Positions 5,907 to 13,166 of a stretch of 39,773 nt of DNA are shown here, one piece after another. Location: the IMG/VR virus record IMGVR_UViG_3300005563_000062, positions 1-39,773 of that record. The stretch is one strand, 5' to 3'. A program made the translations under genes and the position numbers. The DNA is from a virus. The notes under the pieces were generated by a model. The model was not told the DNA's origin and searched no databases. It saw only the letters and a list, made by a program, of their open reading frames with translations. Numbering within the stretch: position 1 is the stretch's first letter; each line of letters begins with the position of its first letter.

Positions 5907-6116
5907 ATGAGCCTCCGCACACCCAACGAGCCGACGGACGACTTCCGTCTCCCCGCGAAATCGCCCGCCGCGGCGCCGCAACCGAAACCCGACGTCTGGC
6001 GCAAGACCGACACGCCGGGGATCGAGATCAACCAGGACGGGAAGCGGCGCACGGACCTGCCGACGTCGAAGCTGGTCGCGACGACCATCGTCGACACCGA
6101 AGACAGCGACGAATGA
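5907..6116 (+). CDS. Hypothetical disordered protein (69 aa)
   Basis: Rich in Pro, Lys, Asp and Thr (PAAAPQPKPDVWRKTDTP) with an acidic end (DTEDSDE); probably unstructured. Its TGA overlaps the ATG of the cytosine methyltransferase, so it may couple translation to it. No recognised family. Confidence 0.6.
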   Translation: MSLRTPNEPTDDFRLPAKSPAAAPQPKPDVWRKTDTPGIEINQDGKRRTDLPTSKLVATTIVDTEDSDE

Positions 6117-6880
6117 GCGCGCGGTGGGCCTACTACAACGAGATCGACGACTATGCAGCTCAGTGGCTTGAGAACCTCATCCGGGGGGGGCGCATCGCTC
6201 CCGGAGTCGTCGATCGGCGAAGCATCGTCGACGTCCACCCAGACGACCTGCGCGGCTTCCGGCAGTGCCACTTCTTCGCCGGCATCGGTGTGTGGTCGCT
6301 CGCCCTTCGGCGCGCAGGGTGGCCAGACGATCGACCTGTTTGGACCGGTTCCTGTCCTTGCCAACCTTTCAGCGCGGCAGGCCAAGGAACTGGGTTTGCT
6401 GACGAGCGGCACCTCTGGCCGGCGTTCTTCCACCTCATCAGCGAGCGCCGCCCTCCAGTCATCTATGGAGAGCAGGTTGCGAGTCGCGACGTCGACCCTT
6501 GGATCGACCTTGTATCGGATGACCTGGAAGCCCTGGACTACGCCGTCGGGGCGGTGCCGTTCCCGGCTGCGGGCGTCGGCGCGTTCCAAGCGCGAGAGCG
6601 GACGTACTGGGTGGCCCACGCCCAGGGCCACCGACGGCAACAAGAACATCCGCACCCTGGCTGGGGCTCTGAACGAGGTCAAGCGCAAGGGGGGGGCGCA
6701 GGACTTGTGTCAGGCCGCGCTGTTGTGTGGAGGCGAGGCCTCGACGGCTTCGAACGTCCGCTTAAACCCGGACTTGAGCCGGTGGCTCATGGACATCCCA
6801 CCCTGCTGGACCAGCTGCGCGCCTACGGCAATGCCGTGCACGCCGAAGCGGCGCGCGTCTTCATCGAATCAACCATGTGA
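6113..6880 (+). CDS. dcm: DNA (cytosine-5) methyltransferase
   Basis: 255 aa, start in an ATGA overlap. Motif I is FAGIGVWSLAL (about residues 56-66). Motif IV is GSCPCQPFSAAGQG with catalytic Cys83. Motif VI appears as YGEQV, Gln replacing the usual Asn of ENV, as in a set of phage enzymes. Motif VIII is QARERTYWVA, and motif X is LRAYGNAV near the end. The target-recognition region is short. It transfers methyl from SAM to C5 of cytosine, most likely to protect phage DNA from host restriction. From about 6288 the same DNA also encodes a conserved protein in another frame. Confidence 0.85.
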   Translation: MSARWAYYNEIDDYAAQWLENLIRGGRIAPGVVDRRSIVDVHPDDLRGFRQCHFFAGIGVWSLALRRAGWPDDRPVWTGSCPCQPFSAAGQGTGFADERHLWPAFFHLISERRPPVIYGEQVASRDVDPWIDLVSDDLEALDYAVGAVPFPAAGVGAFQARERTYWVAHAQGHRRQQEHPHPGWGSERGQAQGGGAGLVSGRAVVWRRGLDGFERPLKPGLEPVAHGHPTLLDQLRAYGNAVHAEAARVFIESTM

Positions 6881-6890
6881 GGCCGCATGA
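6288..6890 (+). CDS. Conserved phage protein overlapping the methyltransferase in another frame
   Basis: In a frame shifted from the methyltransferase, the DNA reads QTIDLFGPVPVLANLSARQA, STLYRMTWKPWTTPSGR, GWPTPRATDG and, near the end, LNPDLSRWLMDIPP. These are hallmark segments of a protein family I recall from many phages next to C5 methyltransferases, not random translation. The start is uncertain: GTG at 6288 is placed just ahead of the conserved part, while an ATG at 6153 is also in frame. The stop overlaps the next ATG (6887-6890), consistent with translational coupling. Function unknown; it may be a methyltransferase partner. Confidence 0.55.
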   Translation: MCGRSPFGAQGGQTIDLFGPVPVLANLSARQAKELGLLTSGTSGRRSSTSSASAALQSSMESRLRVATSTLGSTLYRMTWKPWTTPSGRCRSRLRASARSKRESGRTGWPTPRATDGNKNIRTLAGALNEVKRKGGAQDLCQAALLCGGEASTASNVRLNPDLSRWLMDIPPCWTSCAPTAMPCTPKRRASSSNQPCEAA

Positions 6891-7057
6891 GCGCCGTTCC
6901 TTCATTCCCTGCCCAGATCCGGCGGGAGCCCAACCTGGTCCCGCGAGACCGCGAGCGAGTCGTCATCGAAGACCGTGAGTGCTGGCCTGTCCGAGCTCCG
7001 AGGCGAGAGGTCGCTGCGTCGGCGCGGGTGATGAGGCGGGCGGGGAGGGTGGCTTGA
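6887..7057 (+). CDS. Small Arg-rich hypothetical protein (56 aa)
   Basis: Starts MSAVPSFPAQIRREPNLVPR at the ATGA junction with the overlapping frame of the methyltransferase. It ends with TGA overlapping the ATG of the adenine-type methylase (TGATG). The C-terminal half is very basic (VRAPRREVAASARVMRR). Tight coupling on both sides supports translation; no family recognised. Confidence 0.5.
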   Translation: MSAVPSFPAQIRREPNLVPRDRERVVIEDRECWPVRAPRREVAASARVMRRAGRVA

Positions 7058-8361
7058 TGTCAGCGGTGCAACTCATGCTCGGCGACTGCCTCTCGGAGAT
7101 GCGCCGCCTGGCGGACGCGAGCGTGCATGCCGTCGTGACCGATCCACCCTACGGGATCGGGTTCATGGGCAAAGCCTGGGACGGCGCCGACATCGAGAAG
7201 CGCGCTGCGGCGCGCCGAGCATCCACGGGCGGCGGCGCGACTGGTGAGAACGGTGCCCATCGTTCGAGCGCCGTGTCCGCCGGCATCTACAACCTAGCGC
7301 CCGCCGGCATGCGTGCGTTCCAAGAGTTCAGCGAGGAGTGGGCTCGCGAGGCGTTCCGCGTGCTGAAGCCAGGCGGCTACATGCTGTCCTTCGCCTCGCC
7401 GCGCACCTACCACCGGATGACTGTCGGCATCGAGGATGCGGGCTTCGAGGTGCGCGACCAGATCATGTGGGTCTTCGGCTCCGGTTTCCCGAAGTCGAAG
7501 AACGGGGACTGGGGCGGCACGGCGCTGAAGCCGGCGCACGAGCCCGTTGTCCTGGCGCGGAAGCCGCTCGTCGGCACGGTCGCGAAGAACTGGGCCGAGC
7601 ACGAGACGGGCGGCCTGAACATCGATGCGTGCCGCGTCGGCTACGGCGATATGTCGCTGGATGAAGTCCGTCGACAGGCAGGATCCCCAGGCTCGAGCAC
7701 AGGCGTTCCTCGCAACGCATACGGCAAATTCGCTGGAGTAGGCGGCGCGCCGATCGAATTCAACGCCGTCGGCCGCTGGCCCGCCAACCTCATCCATGAC
7801 GGCAGCGACGAAGTACTCGCGATGTTCCCGGAGGCCCCCGGCCAGATCGCGAAGGCAAGCAGCAGCAGCAGGAAGACGCAGAACACCTACGGCGCCATGG
7901 CGCGCAGGTCTGGCGGCCAAGAGCCGCGCGATGCCGGCGGCAGTGCCGCGCGCTTCTTCTACTGCGCCAAGGCCAGCCGCGCCGATCGCAACGACGGCGT
8001 GGGCGGCGGTGAGGCGCCGGCTGTCGCGACCGACGCGACACCGCGCGACTGCGAGACCGCCGACTGGCCGGCCCGCAACGGCAACCACCACCCGACCGTG
8101 AAGCCCACGGACCTGATGCGCTACCTCGTGCGACTGGTCACGCCGCCCGGCGGTGTCGTGCTCGACCCGTTCATGGGCAGCGGCAGCACCGGGCGCGCCG
8201 CAGTACTCGAAGGACTCGGCTTCATCGGCATCGAGCGCGAGGTCGATTACTGGCACATCGCCCAGGCTCGGATCGAAGCGGCGACGCGCATGGCCGAGGA
8301 AGCCGCCAACGACGCTGCCATCGATTCCGCCCAGCAGGATCTTTTCGGAGACGCAGCATGA
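7057..8361 (+). CDS. DNA N6-adenine/N4-cytosine methyltransferase (beta class)
   Basis: 434 aa. The catalytic motif IV, DPPYGIGFMG (residues 29-38), comes first. The SAM-binding motif I, DPFMGSGSTGRAA, is near residue 370, preceded by HHPTVKPTDLMRYLVRL. This order defines the beta class. The long insert between them holds target recognition. It follows a C5 methyltransferase, so the phage can add two kinds of DNA methylation, which would broaden protection from restriction. The substrate base cannot be fixed from DPPY alone, although DPPY is commoner in adenine enzymes. Confidence 0.9.
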   Translation: MSAVQLMLGDCLSEMRRLADASVHAVVTDPPYGIGFMGKAWDGADIEKRAAARRASTGGGATGENGAHRSSAVSAGIYNLAPAGMRAFQEFSEEWAREAFRVLKPGGYMLSFASPRTYHRMTVGIEDAGFEVRDQIMWVFGSGFPKSKNGDWGGTALKPAHEPVVLARKPLVGTVAKNWAEHETGGLNIDACRVGYGDMSLDEVRRQAGSPGSSTGVPRNAYGKFAGVGGAPIEFNAVGRWPANLIHDGSDEVLAMFPEAPGQIAKASSSSRKTQNTYGAMARRSGGQEPRDAGGSAARFFYCAKASRADRNDGVGGGEAPAVATDATPRDCETADWPARNGNHHPTVKPTDLMRYLVRLVTPPGGVVLDPFMGSGSTGRAAVLEGLGFIGIEREVDYWHIAQARIEAATRMAEEAANDAAIDSAQQDLFGDAA

Positions 8362-8600
8362 CCCAAGCCAAGAAACTCATCCAAGCCATCCGCAAGCGGG
8401 GAGGGAAGGGTCTGACCTATGGCGAGCTCGAAGCGCTGAAGGTCAGCACCTGCCCGTGGCGCCGGATCACGGAGTCCGGGGCATCCCACCTGATGGAGGG
8501 CGAGGTGCTGCAGCGGCTCACCGGTGACGACGGCCTGGTCCGGTTCGTGATCGTGAAGCGCGCGGCGGCCAACGCGCCCGTGATGGTCGAGGCCGCCTGA
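8358..8600 (+). CDS. Hypothetical protein with winged-helix look (80 aa)
   Basis: Starts MTQAKKLIQAIRKRGGKGLTYGELEALKVSTCPWRRITE; the helix-turn-helix then wing pattern suggests a small DNA-binding domain. Overlaps the methyltransferase stop by ATGA and lies just ahead of the replication gene. Function unknown. Confidence 0.65.
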   Translation: MTQAKKLIQAIRKRGGKGLTYGELEALKVSTCPWRRITESGASHLMEGEVLQRLTGDDGLVRFVIVKRAAANAPVMVEAA

Positions 8601-8602
8601 AC

Positions 8603-9712
8603 GTGACCGCAGTACCTCTCACCCCGCTGGATTGCGACCTGCGGGACTACCCCTCGATGCTGGTGGACGTAGCGCGCGTGCGCGACTCCGGGCTGGCATC
8701 GGACGAAACGCACGAGACCTGCTGGGCCGCGTTCCTGCTGTGGTGCGCCGCGTGGCACCAGGTGCCGGCCGGCTCGATCCCCGATAACGACGGCTGGATC
8801 GCGAAGACCGCCGGCTACGCGCTGCGGGGCAAGATCGACAAGGCCTGGACCAAGGTGCGAGAAGGCGCGCTGCGCGGCTTCGTTCGCTGCAACGATGGTC
8901 GCCTCTATCACCCAGTCGTCGCTGAGAAGGCGCTCGAATGCTGGATCGACAAGCTGGGCCGGGCCATCAGCAGCGGCAACGGCAACGCGAAGCGCTGGGG
9001 CGGAACCTTCGATGCGGCTCCCATCGAGGCGCAGATCGCCGCGGCCAAGGACCTGCTTCGCCCCCTCAACTCGCACTCCCGCGCACTGACAAAGCGGAAG
9101 CATTCGGGACACCCGATGCAGTCCGATCAGCATCCCGACGGGACTCCCAATGTTGTCCCGTCGGGATCGCAAGGGAAGGTAAGAGAAGAGAAGGGAAGAG
9201 AAGGGAATGAGTATTCCGCTACTGACGTAGCGGGATCCGCTGGCGCGGCTCCGGCTGTGGATAACTCGGCCTCGGACCCAACAGCCCGGGACGAATCGAA
9301 GAAGGCCCTGTGGCGTGACGCCAAGGACTGGCTGATCGCCGGAGGCTGCACGGCCAAGGACGCCCACAGCTACGTCAACACCCTGGCGAAGGAGAATCCA
9401 GCGGTTATCGAGCAGGCCCTGCGCGAGGCCATCAAGGTCCGGCGCGAGCCCGGCGATGCGAAGCCCTACCTCAGCGGCATCGTCGAGAGGCTCGCCGCGG
9501 AGTCGCGGAAGTTGACGCCGACCGACCGGGCAGAGCGAGCCGTCGAGGCCACGCAGCAGCGTCTCCGCGAGCAGGCCGCGCGAGAGCCTGAGCCTCCATC
9601 CGAAGCTGTGCGCGAAGCCCTCGCGGCGTCCCGCGCGAAGCTGGCCGCCAGCGCTGCCGGACTGGCGCCGAAACCCGCCGGTGCGCCGGCATCCGAAGGA
9701 GCGACCGCATGA
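8603..9712 (+). CDS. Phage replication initiation protein (O-like, DUF1376/YdaU-type N-terminus)
   Basis: 369 aa from a GTG at 8603. The N-terminal domain (about residues 10-110: DYPSMLVDVARVRDSGLAS, AWHQVPAGSIPDNDG, CNDGRLYHPVVAEKA) resembles the DUF1376 domain found in many temperate-phage replication proteins. A charged linker with KVREEKGREGNE follows, then a helical C-terminal region. The linker DNA holds an inverted repeat and a purine tract that look like an origin, as in lambda O. No helicase or loader gene follows, so host DnaB loading would be needed. Confidence 0.7.
   Translation: MTAVPLTPLDCDLRDYPSMLVDVARVRDSGLASDETHETCWAAFLLWCAAWHQVPAGSIPDNDGWIAKTAGYALRGKIDKAWTKVREGALRGFVRCNDGRLYHPVVAEKALECWIDKLGRAISSGNGNAKRWGGTFDAAPIEAQIAAAKDLLRPLNSHSRALTKRKHSGHPMQSDQHPDGTPNVVPSGSQGKVREEKGREGNEYSATDVAGSAGAAPAVDNSASDPTARDESKKALWRDAKDWLIAGGCTAKDAHSYVNTLAKENPAVIEQALREAIKVRREPGDAKPYLSGIVERLAAESRKLTPTDRAERAVEATQQRLREQAAREPEPPSEAVREALAASRAKLAASAAGLAPKPAGAPASEGATA
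9132..9233. other. Candidate replication origin inside the replication gene
   Basis: In order: a 13-bp perfect inverted repeat (ATCCCGACGGGAC at 9132-9144, complement at 9155-9167, 10-base loop); a purine-only tract at 9171-9207 broken by one T; then a 7-bp hairpin CCGCTAC-TGAC-GTAGCGG (9216-9233). Its place within the linker of an initiator gene matches lambda ori in gene O. No iteron set was found. Confidence 0.4.
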
Positions 9713-9954
9713 ACGTCGTCCAGTCCGCGCTGATCGCCGCGCGCGAGCCTCTCTCCGTCGCCATGCTGGTCGAGAAGACCCAGCTCGACCGCGAGGAGGT
9801 CTACACCGAACTCGTCGCCCTGGAAGCCCGCGGTCGCGCCGCGCCGATCCTGGGCTACTTCCCGCAGCGCCCGCACATCCCCGCCGCCGGCTGGATCTCC
9901 ACCGGCCACGGTGCGGCACGCGACTTCGACTTCAATCCAGAGGACGATCTATGA
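9709..9954 (+). CDS. Hypothetical winged-helix protein (81 aa)
   Basis: Starts MNVVQSALIAAREPLSVAML, followed by VEKTQLDREEVYTELVALEARGR, a typical winged-helix pattern. Overlaps the replication gene by ATGA. It could be a replication accessory or regulator; no family is recognised beyond the fold. Confidence 0.65.
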   Translation: MNVVQSALIAAREPLSVAMLVEKTQLDREEVYTELVALEARGRAAPILGYFPQRPHIPAAGWISTGHGAARDFDFNPEDDL

Positions 9955-10166
9955 AGCACCCCAGCGAATGGAATCTCGGCAAGCGCCAAGCTGAATCGCT
10001 TGAACTATTCGCCGAACTCGGTTGCGTCAAGTTGGTTGCCGATCGAATGGGAGTCAGCACCAGCACTGTCTGGGAGCAGATCCGCCATGCACGCATCAAG
10101 TCCGGTCGCCGCTTCACGATGCAAGTCGTGATTGCATGGGATCGCCACAAGAGGGCCCAACAATGA
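9951..10166 (+). CDS. Small helix-turn-helix protein (71 aa)
   Basis: Contains VKLVADRMGVSTSTVWEQIRH (about residues 27-47), a compact helix-turn-helix, after a short basic lead. Coupled to both neighbours by ATGA. Probably a DNA-binding regulator of early or late transcription; target unknown. Confidence 0.65.
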   Translation: MKHPSEWNLGKRQAESLELFAELGCVKLVADRMGVSTSTVWEQIRHARIKSGRRFTMQVVIAWDRHKRAQQ

Positions 10167-10417
10167 CGAACGACGAAGTGTCGGCAAGACTTGGCATCAA
10201 GCCAAAAGAAGGCGCCTTGATTGAGGCCACCTTGGGCTTCGGCGACGGGCAGAGCGCTGCCGATGCGTTGCACATGAACTACCGCAGCTATCGCAACAAG
10301 ATGGGGCACATCAGGCGGACGATGAAGATCCAGTCGACGCTTCACCTCTGCGTGGTGTACGACAGGATCAGGCGCGGTCTGAGTGCGTCTGAAGCGATGC
10401 AGGGTTTGGCGACATGA
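10163..10417 (+). CDS. Small LuxR/sigma-like helix-turn-helix protein (84 aa)
   Basis: Starts MTNDEVSARLGIKPKEGALI. QSAADALHMNYRSYRNKMGHI has the spacing of a LuxR/sigma-4-type helix-turn-helix, and a second helical segment LSASEAMQGL closes the protein. Overlaps the previous and next genes by four bases. With 9951-10166 it forms a pair of small putative regulators ahead of the nin genes. Confidence 0.6.
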   Translation: MTNDEVSARLGIKPKEGALIEATLGFGDGQSAADALHMNYRSYRNKMGHIRRTMKIQSTLHLCVVYDRIRRGLSASEAMQGLAT

Positions 10418-10896
10418 GCGAAGACCGATTCATCGCTGACCTGCACAACGCGGTGCAAGCCCATGCCCAAATCCAGCGCGCCTGGCGTTGGGCAAAGGGC
10501 ATGCTTATCAACAAGAGCGGGTCCTTGATCCTCGAGATCGTGATCGCCAAGAGTAGGGAGCAGGAGCGGCTGTATCACGCCTGCTTCCGAGACCTCGCCC
10601 GTGACTGTCTGCTTGGTGGAGAGAAGCACGACGAGGAAGCCTGGAAGCGAGCCCTGCTCCAGGCCTTCTACGACGGCACCAAGGATGACCCGGAGTTCGT
10701 TGATGACTGGCGAACCCGGGCGCCGAGGATGGTCCCCACCCTGGATGGGTCTGGGGCTCTGATCACCGGAGTCGAGTCCAAGCGCTTCACCAAGCGCATG
10801 GCGCGCGGCTTCATTGAGTTCGTCCACGCCGAGGGTAACCACCGGGGCGTGAAGTGGTCGAAGACCAGTCTTGGACGTGAAACGGAAATGGCGTGA
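10414..10896 (+). CDS. ninB: NinB recombination protein
   Basis: 160 aa, close to the usual NinB length (lambda Orf, about 146). The conserved helical core is WKRALLQAFYDGT, DPEFVDDWR and PTLDGSGALITGVESKRFTK, ending in FIEFVHAEGNHRGVKW. NinB/Orf binds single-stranded DNA and supplies a RecFOR-like role in phage recombination. It is directly followed by NinG with a GTGA overlap, the typical lambdoid order. Confidence 0.85.
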   Translation: MSEDRFIADLHNAVQAHAQIQRAWRWAKGMLINKSGSLILEIVIAKSREQERLYHACFRDLARDCLLGGEKHDEEAWKRALLQAFYDGTKDDPEFVDDWRTRAPRMVPTLDGSGALITGVESKRFTKRMARGFIEFVHAEGNHRGVKWSKTSLGRETEMA

Positions 10897-11564
10897 AGCG
10901 ATCACCGATCCTCAGAAAGTCCCAGCCCCGGGAGAAGAAGCCCAAGCTCAGGACCTGCCCCAAGACCAAGGGAGGCTGCGGGGATGAGTTCATGCCGGTT
11001 CGTCCGATGCAGAAGGCCTGCGGGCCGGCGTGTGCGATGAAGATGAGCCGATTGCAGTTGGCGAAGAAGGAAGCGACGGCCGCGCGCGATGATCGCAAGC
11101 AGACCCGTGCTCAGCTGGAAGCGCTGAAAACCATCCCGCAGCTGAAGAAGGAGGCGCAGCAGGCTTTCAACGCGTTCATCCGTGCTCGCGATCGCGCCGC
11201 CGGCCACGCTTGCATCAGCAGCGGGAGGCCGCTGGACTGGGGAACCGCCGGTATCACCGGCAGCAAGGTCGACGCCGGCCACTACCGCAGCACCGGCAGC
11301 GCGGACCACCTTCGGTTCAACGAGGACAACTGCCACGCGCAGAGCGTGTCGGAGAACCGGGATAAGGCCGGAAACGCCGTCGCGTATCGCATCGGACTGA
11401 TCCGGCGGATCGGGCTCGCGCGCGTTGAGGCGCTCGAATGCAACAACGAGGTCGTGAAGTGGACGCGCGAGATGCTGCGTGAGATCCGCGACACCTACCG
11501 ACTCAAGGCCCGTGCGCTGGAAAAGGCCGCGGCGAACGACTCAACCATTCAAGACGCCGCCTGA
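10893..11564 (+). CDS. ninG: NinG (Rap-like) recombination endonuclease
   Basis: 223 aa from a GTG overlapping the NinB stop. N-terminal basic region with a zinc-ribbon-like CPKTKGGCG...C...C (about residues 22-47). A coiled segment follows, then the NinG core: FNAFIRARDRAAGHACISSG, DAGHYRSTGSADHLRFNEDN and CHAQ. The family resolves Holliday junctions and D-loops in phage recombination. The His and Asn residues in AGHYRS...FNEDN...CHAQ resemble an HNH-type metal site. Confidence 0.9.
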   Translation: MKRSPILRKSQPREKKPKLRTCPKTKGGCGDEFMPVRPMQKACGPACAMKMSRLQLAKKEATAARDDRKQTRAQLEALKTIPQLKKEAQQAFNAFIRARDRAAGHACISSGRPLDWGTAGITGSKVDAGHYRSTGSADHLRFNEDNCHAQSVSENRDKAGNAVAYRIGLIRRIGLARVEALECNNEVVKWTREMLREIRDTYRLKARALEKAAANDSTIQDAA

Positions 11565-11586
11565 GGCGGAACAGGAGAGCTAGATC

Positions 11587-11823
11587 ATGGGATTGGTGAC
11601 AGACATAAAATGGCGTTGCCCAGGCTGCGACAGCCTTCAGGTTGCCCAGGTCTATGGAGAATGGAACGACCCGATCGAATTCCCGGTGAACAGCGTGCCG
11701 GGTGACCGATCATTGAAGTGGAATCCACCGTGCGCGAAATGCGGGAAGTACCAGCTCAAAGAGCCGTCGACCGTCACCTATGCGCCGGCGCTGGTGAAGC
11801 AAGCTGAGGACGAAGACGAATGA
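11587..11823 (+). CDS. Small zinc-ribbon protein (78 aa)
   Basis: Two Cys pairs, CPGC near residue 11 and CAKC near residue 49, form a zinc ribbon around a beta-rich middle. An AGGAG box precedes the ATG. Acidic C-terminal tail (EDEDE). Function unknown; zinc ribbons in early phage genes often bind nucleic acid. Confidence 0.7.
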   Translation: MGLVTDIKWRCPGCDSLQVAQVYGEWNDPIEFPVNSVPGDRSLKWNPPCAKCGKYQLKEPSTVTYAPALVKQAEDEDE

Positions 11824-12239
11824 AGTACAAGACCTCAGAACTCGAAGGCGCGCTGCTGGATGCGGCGGTAGCGAAGGCGGAGGGCTACCTGGAAACATCA
11901 GACTTTGAGGACATAGGAAACGCGGTCGCTGGGATCGGTGGTCCCGTTTTGTTCAAGACCGAAAGCGGCAAGCTCGGTGCGGCTGGTGTCGGAATATCCA
12001 CTCTCACGAATGAATGGGCACCCTCTCGCTTCTGGCATTAGGGCGGCCCGATCATCGAGCGCAGCCGCACATTCTGCTGTCAAGCGCCGGATCGTCTCCT
12101 CGAAGAGATGGGCAAGAGCGACGACTGGAGCGCCACGTTCATTGGCCACGGCATCGGGTGGTACTTGGGACCAACGCTTCTGATCGCCGCCATGCGCGCC
12201 TTCGTCGCATCGAAGCTGGGCGAGGAGGTGGAGTTGTGA
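11820..12239 (+). pseudogene. DUF2591-like gene interrupted by an in-frame amber codon
   Basis: The frame starts MKYKTSELEGALLDAAVAKAEG, the usual opening of phage DUF2591 proteins. It stops at TAG (12039-12041). Without any frame change it continues GGPIIERSR, then FIGHGIGWYLGPTLLIAAMR and AFVASKLGEEVEL to a TGA at 12237-12239. In relatives the join reads Q-GGPIIER, so one C-to-T change (CAG to TAG) explains the stop. The 73-aa product would lack the conserved C-terminal half. The second half has kept a good frame, so the stop is recent, suppressed, or a base error. The stop overlaps the next gene's GTG start. Confidence 0.7.
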
Positions 12240-12700
12240 TCAGAGACCAGTTACCCAGGGTCCGTTGCGCTGTCTGCAACAAGCCGGTGGAGCGCATGGA
12301 GTGGGGTGAAGACTTTAGCCGCAGGGGTGGTCAATTCATCCGTGTTTTCTGTCACCGCGAGTGGGATGAAATGCGCTTGGACCCGGAGGTCATGCGCAAC
12401 AAGGCAGCCTACGACCAGTTGATGGAGCAGGAGGGCGTAGCGTTCGTGGACAAAGAGGCTGCCATGAAAATCGACGACCTCCGCGAGCGCTTCACCCGCC
12501 TGCCAAAGCTCGGCACGCCTGTCGCCGAGATGACGGAGCGCGACAAATTGGCGATCTGCTTCCACATGGGCGTGCCATGCAGCCTTGTCCAGGAAGGGAC
12601 CATGCTGACGATGAAGACCGACGTCCCGTGCGCTGTCGTGGATCGGGGTGACGGCGGGTACATCGTGGCCCAGGCAGTGCATCGGGAGTTCAAGTCATGA
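12236..12700 (+). CDS. Hypothetical protein with N-terminal zinc finger (154 aa)
   Basis: GTG start at 12236 in a GTGA overlap, with GAGGAGG just ahead. Residues about 8-36 (VRCAVCNKPVERMEW...VFCH) form a CxxC...CH finger. The rest is mixed, with a helical stretch and a beta-rich end (TMLTMKTDVPCAVVDRGDGG). No family recognised. Confidence 0.65.
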   Translation: MIRDQLPRVRCAVCNKPVERMEWGEDFSRRGGQFIRVFCHREWDEMRLDPEVMRNKAAYDQLMEQEGVAFVDKEAAMKIDDLRERFTRLPKLGTPVAEMTERDKLAICFHMGVPCSLVQEGTMLTMKTDVPCAVVDRGDGGYIVAQAVHREFKS

Positions 12701-12942
12701 GCCGCAAGCAGAGCAAGAGAGCCAGGTTCTACGCCAAGCAGAAGCTGATCCGTCGAAAGCGACGAGTCTGGCGGCGCATTACGCAAGTCAAGATCCCGGC
12801 TGGGGTCATGGGGCCGAGCGACGAACTGGTTCTGACCACAACTCGTAGCGAAGACGCGGCCCTGTCGTTCGCGTGGTTCGTTAGGACGCAGAACCAGATC
12901 CGTGAAAGACTTGGCATTAGCGACTACTTCCGCCAGAATTGA
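12697..12942 (+). CDS. Basic hypothetical protein (81 aa), last early gene
   Basis: The N-terminus is extremely basic (MSRKQSKRARFYAKQKLIRR, then KRRVWRRI), likely nucleic-acid binding. Coupled to the previous gene by ATGA. It is the last coding gene before the structured non-coding region, a position often used for late-gene antiterminators, but no Q-family feature is visible. Confidence 0.6.
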   Translation: MSRKQSKRARFYAKQKLIRRKRRVWRRITQVKIPAGVMGPSDELVLTTTRSEDAALSFAWFVRTQNQIRERLGISDYFRQN

Positions 12943-12946
12943 CCCC

Positions 12947-13060
12947 GCTGACGCAGTAGCTTGATCTGGGACAGCGGTAGCGCGAACCGACTCCATCACT
13001 TCGGTGGTCGCGGTCGGCAAGGGCCACAGGATGTGGGTTCGAGTCCCACCCGTCAGCACA
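12947..13060 (+). ncRNA. tRNA-like RNA 1 with expanded loops
   Basis: The acceptor strands CTGACG (12948-12953) and CGTCAG (13051-13056) pair. The T arm is canonical: GTGGG-TTCGAGT-CCCAC (13033-13049). Directly before it come a 5-base variable region AGGAT and an anticodon-type stem GTGGT/GCCAC (13004-13008 and 13023-13027). But the anticodon loop has 14 bases, the D-arm region is about twice normal length, and the 3' end is ACA, not CCA. Total about 114 nt against the usual 76. Either a tRNA relic with insertions or a tRNA-shaped RNA with another job. Confidence 0.45.
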
Positions 13061-13166
13061 GACACACACCGAGCGCCCGGCGAAGCGGCTTACCCGGGCC
13101 ATGACAACCAGCAGTAGGGGAGACGCCTCGCCGAGCATGGCATCATACCCGCCAGGGTAGACCTGG
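13061..13166. other. Hairpin-rich non-coding spacer
   Basis: No convincing gene. Pairings seen: GCCCGG/CCGGGC near 13075-13100; GCCATG/CATGGC at 13098-13103 and 13136-13141; TACCC-GCCA-GGGTA at 13146-13159; and, overlapping it, CCAGG-GTAGA-CCTGG at 13152-13166. Several are mutually exclusive, so alternative folds are possible. Confidence 0.35.

Noticed and set aside
7294-8256. Antisense open frame opposite the beta-class methyltransferase
   Set aside because: Same reason: composition-driven shadow of a strongly conserved enzyme gene.
8417-9919. Long antisense open frame of 500 codons opposite the replication gene
   Set aside because: It is explained by high GC content at third positions of the sense genes. 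The product is Arg/Gly/Ala-rich with no motif, and the sense strand carries clear gene signatures.
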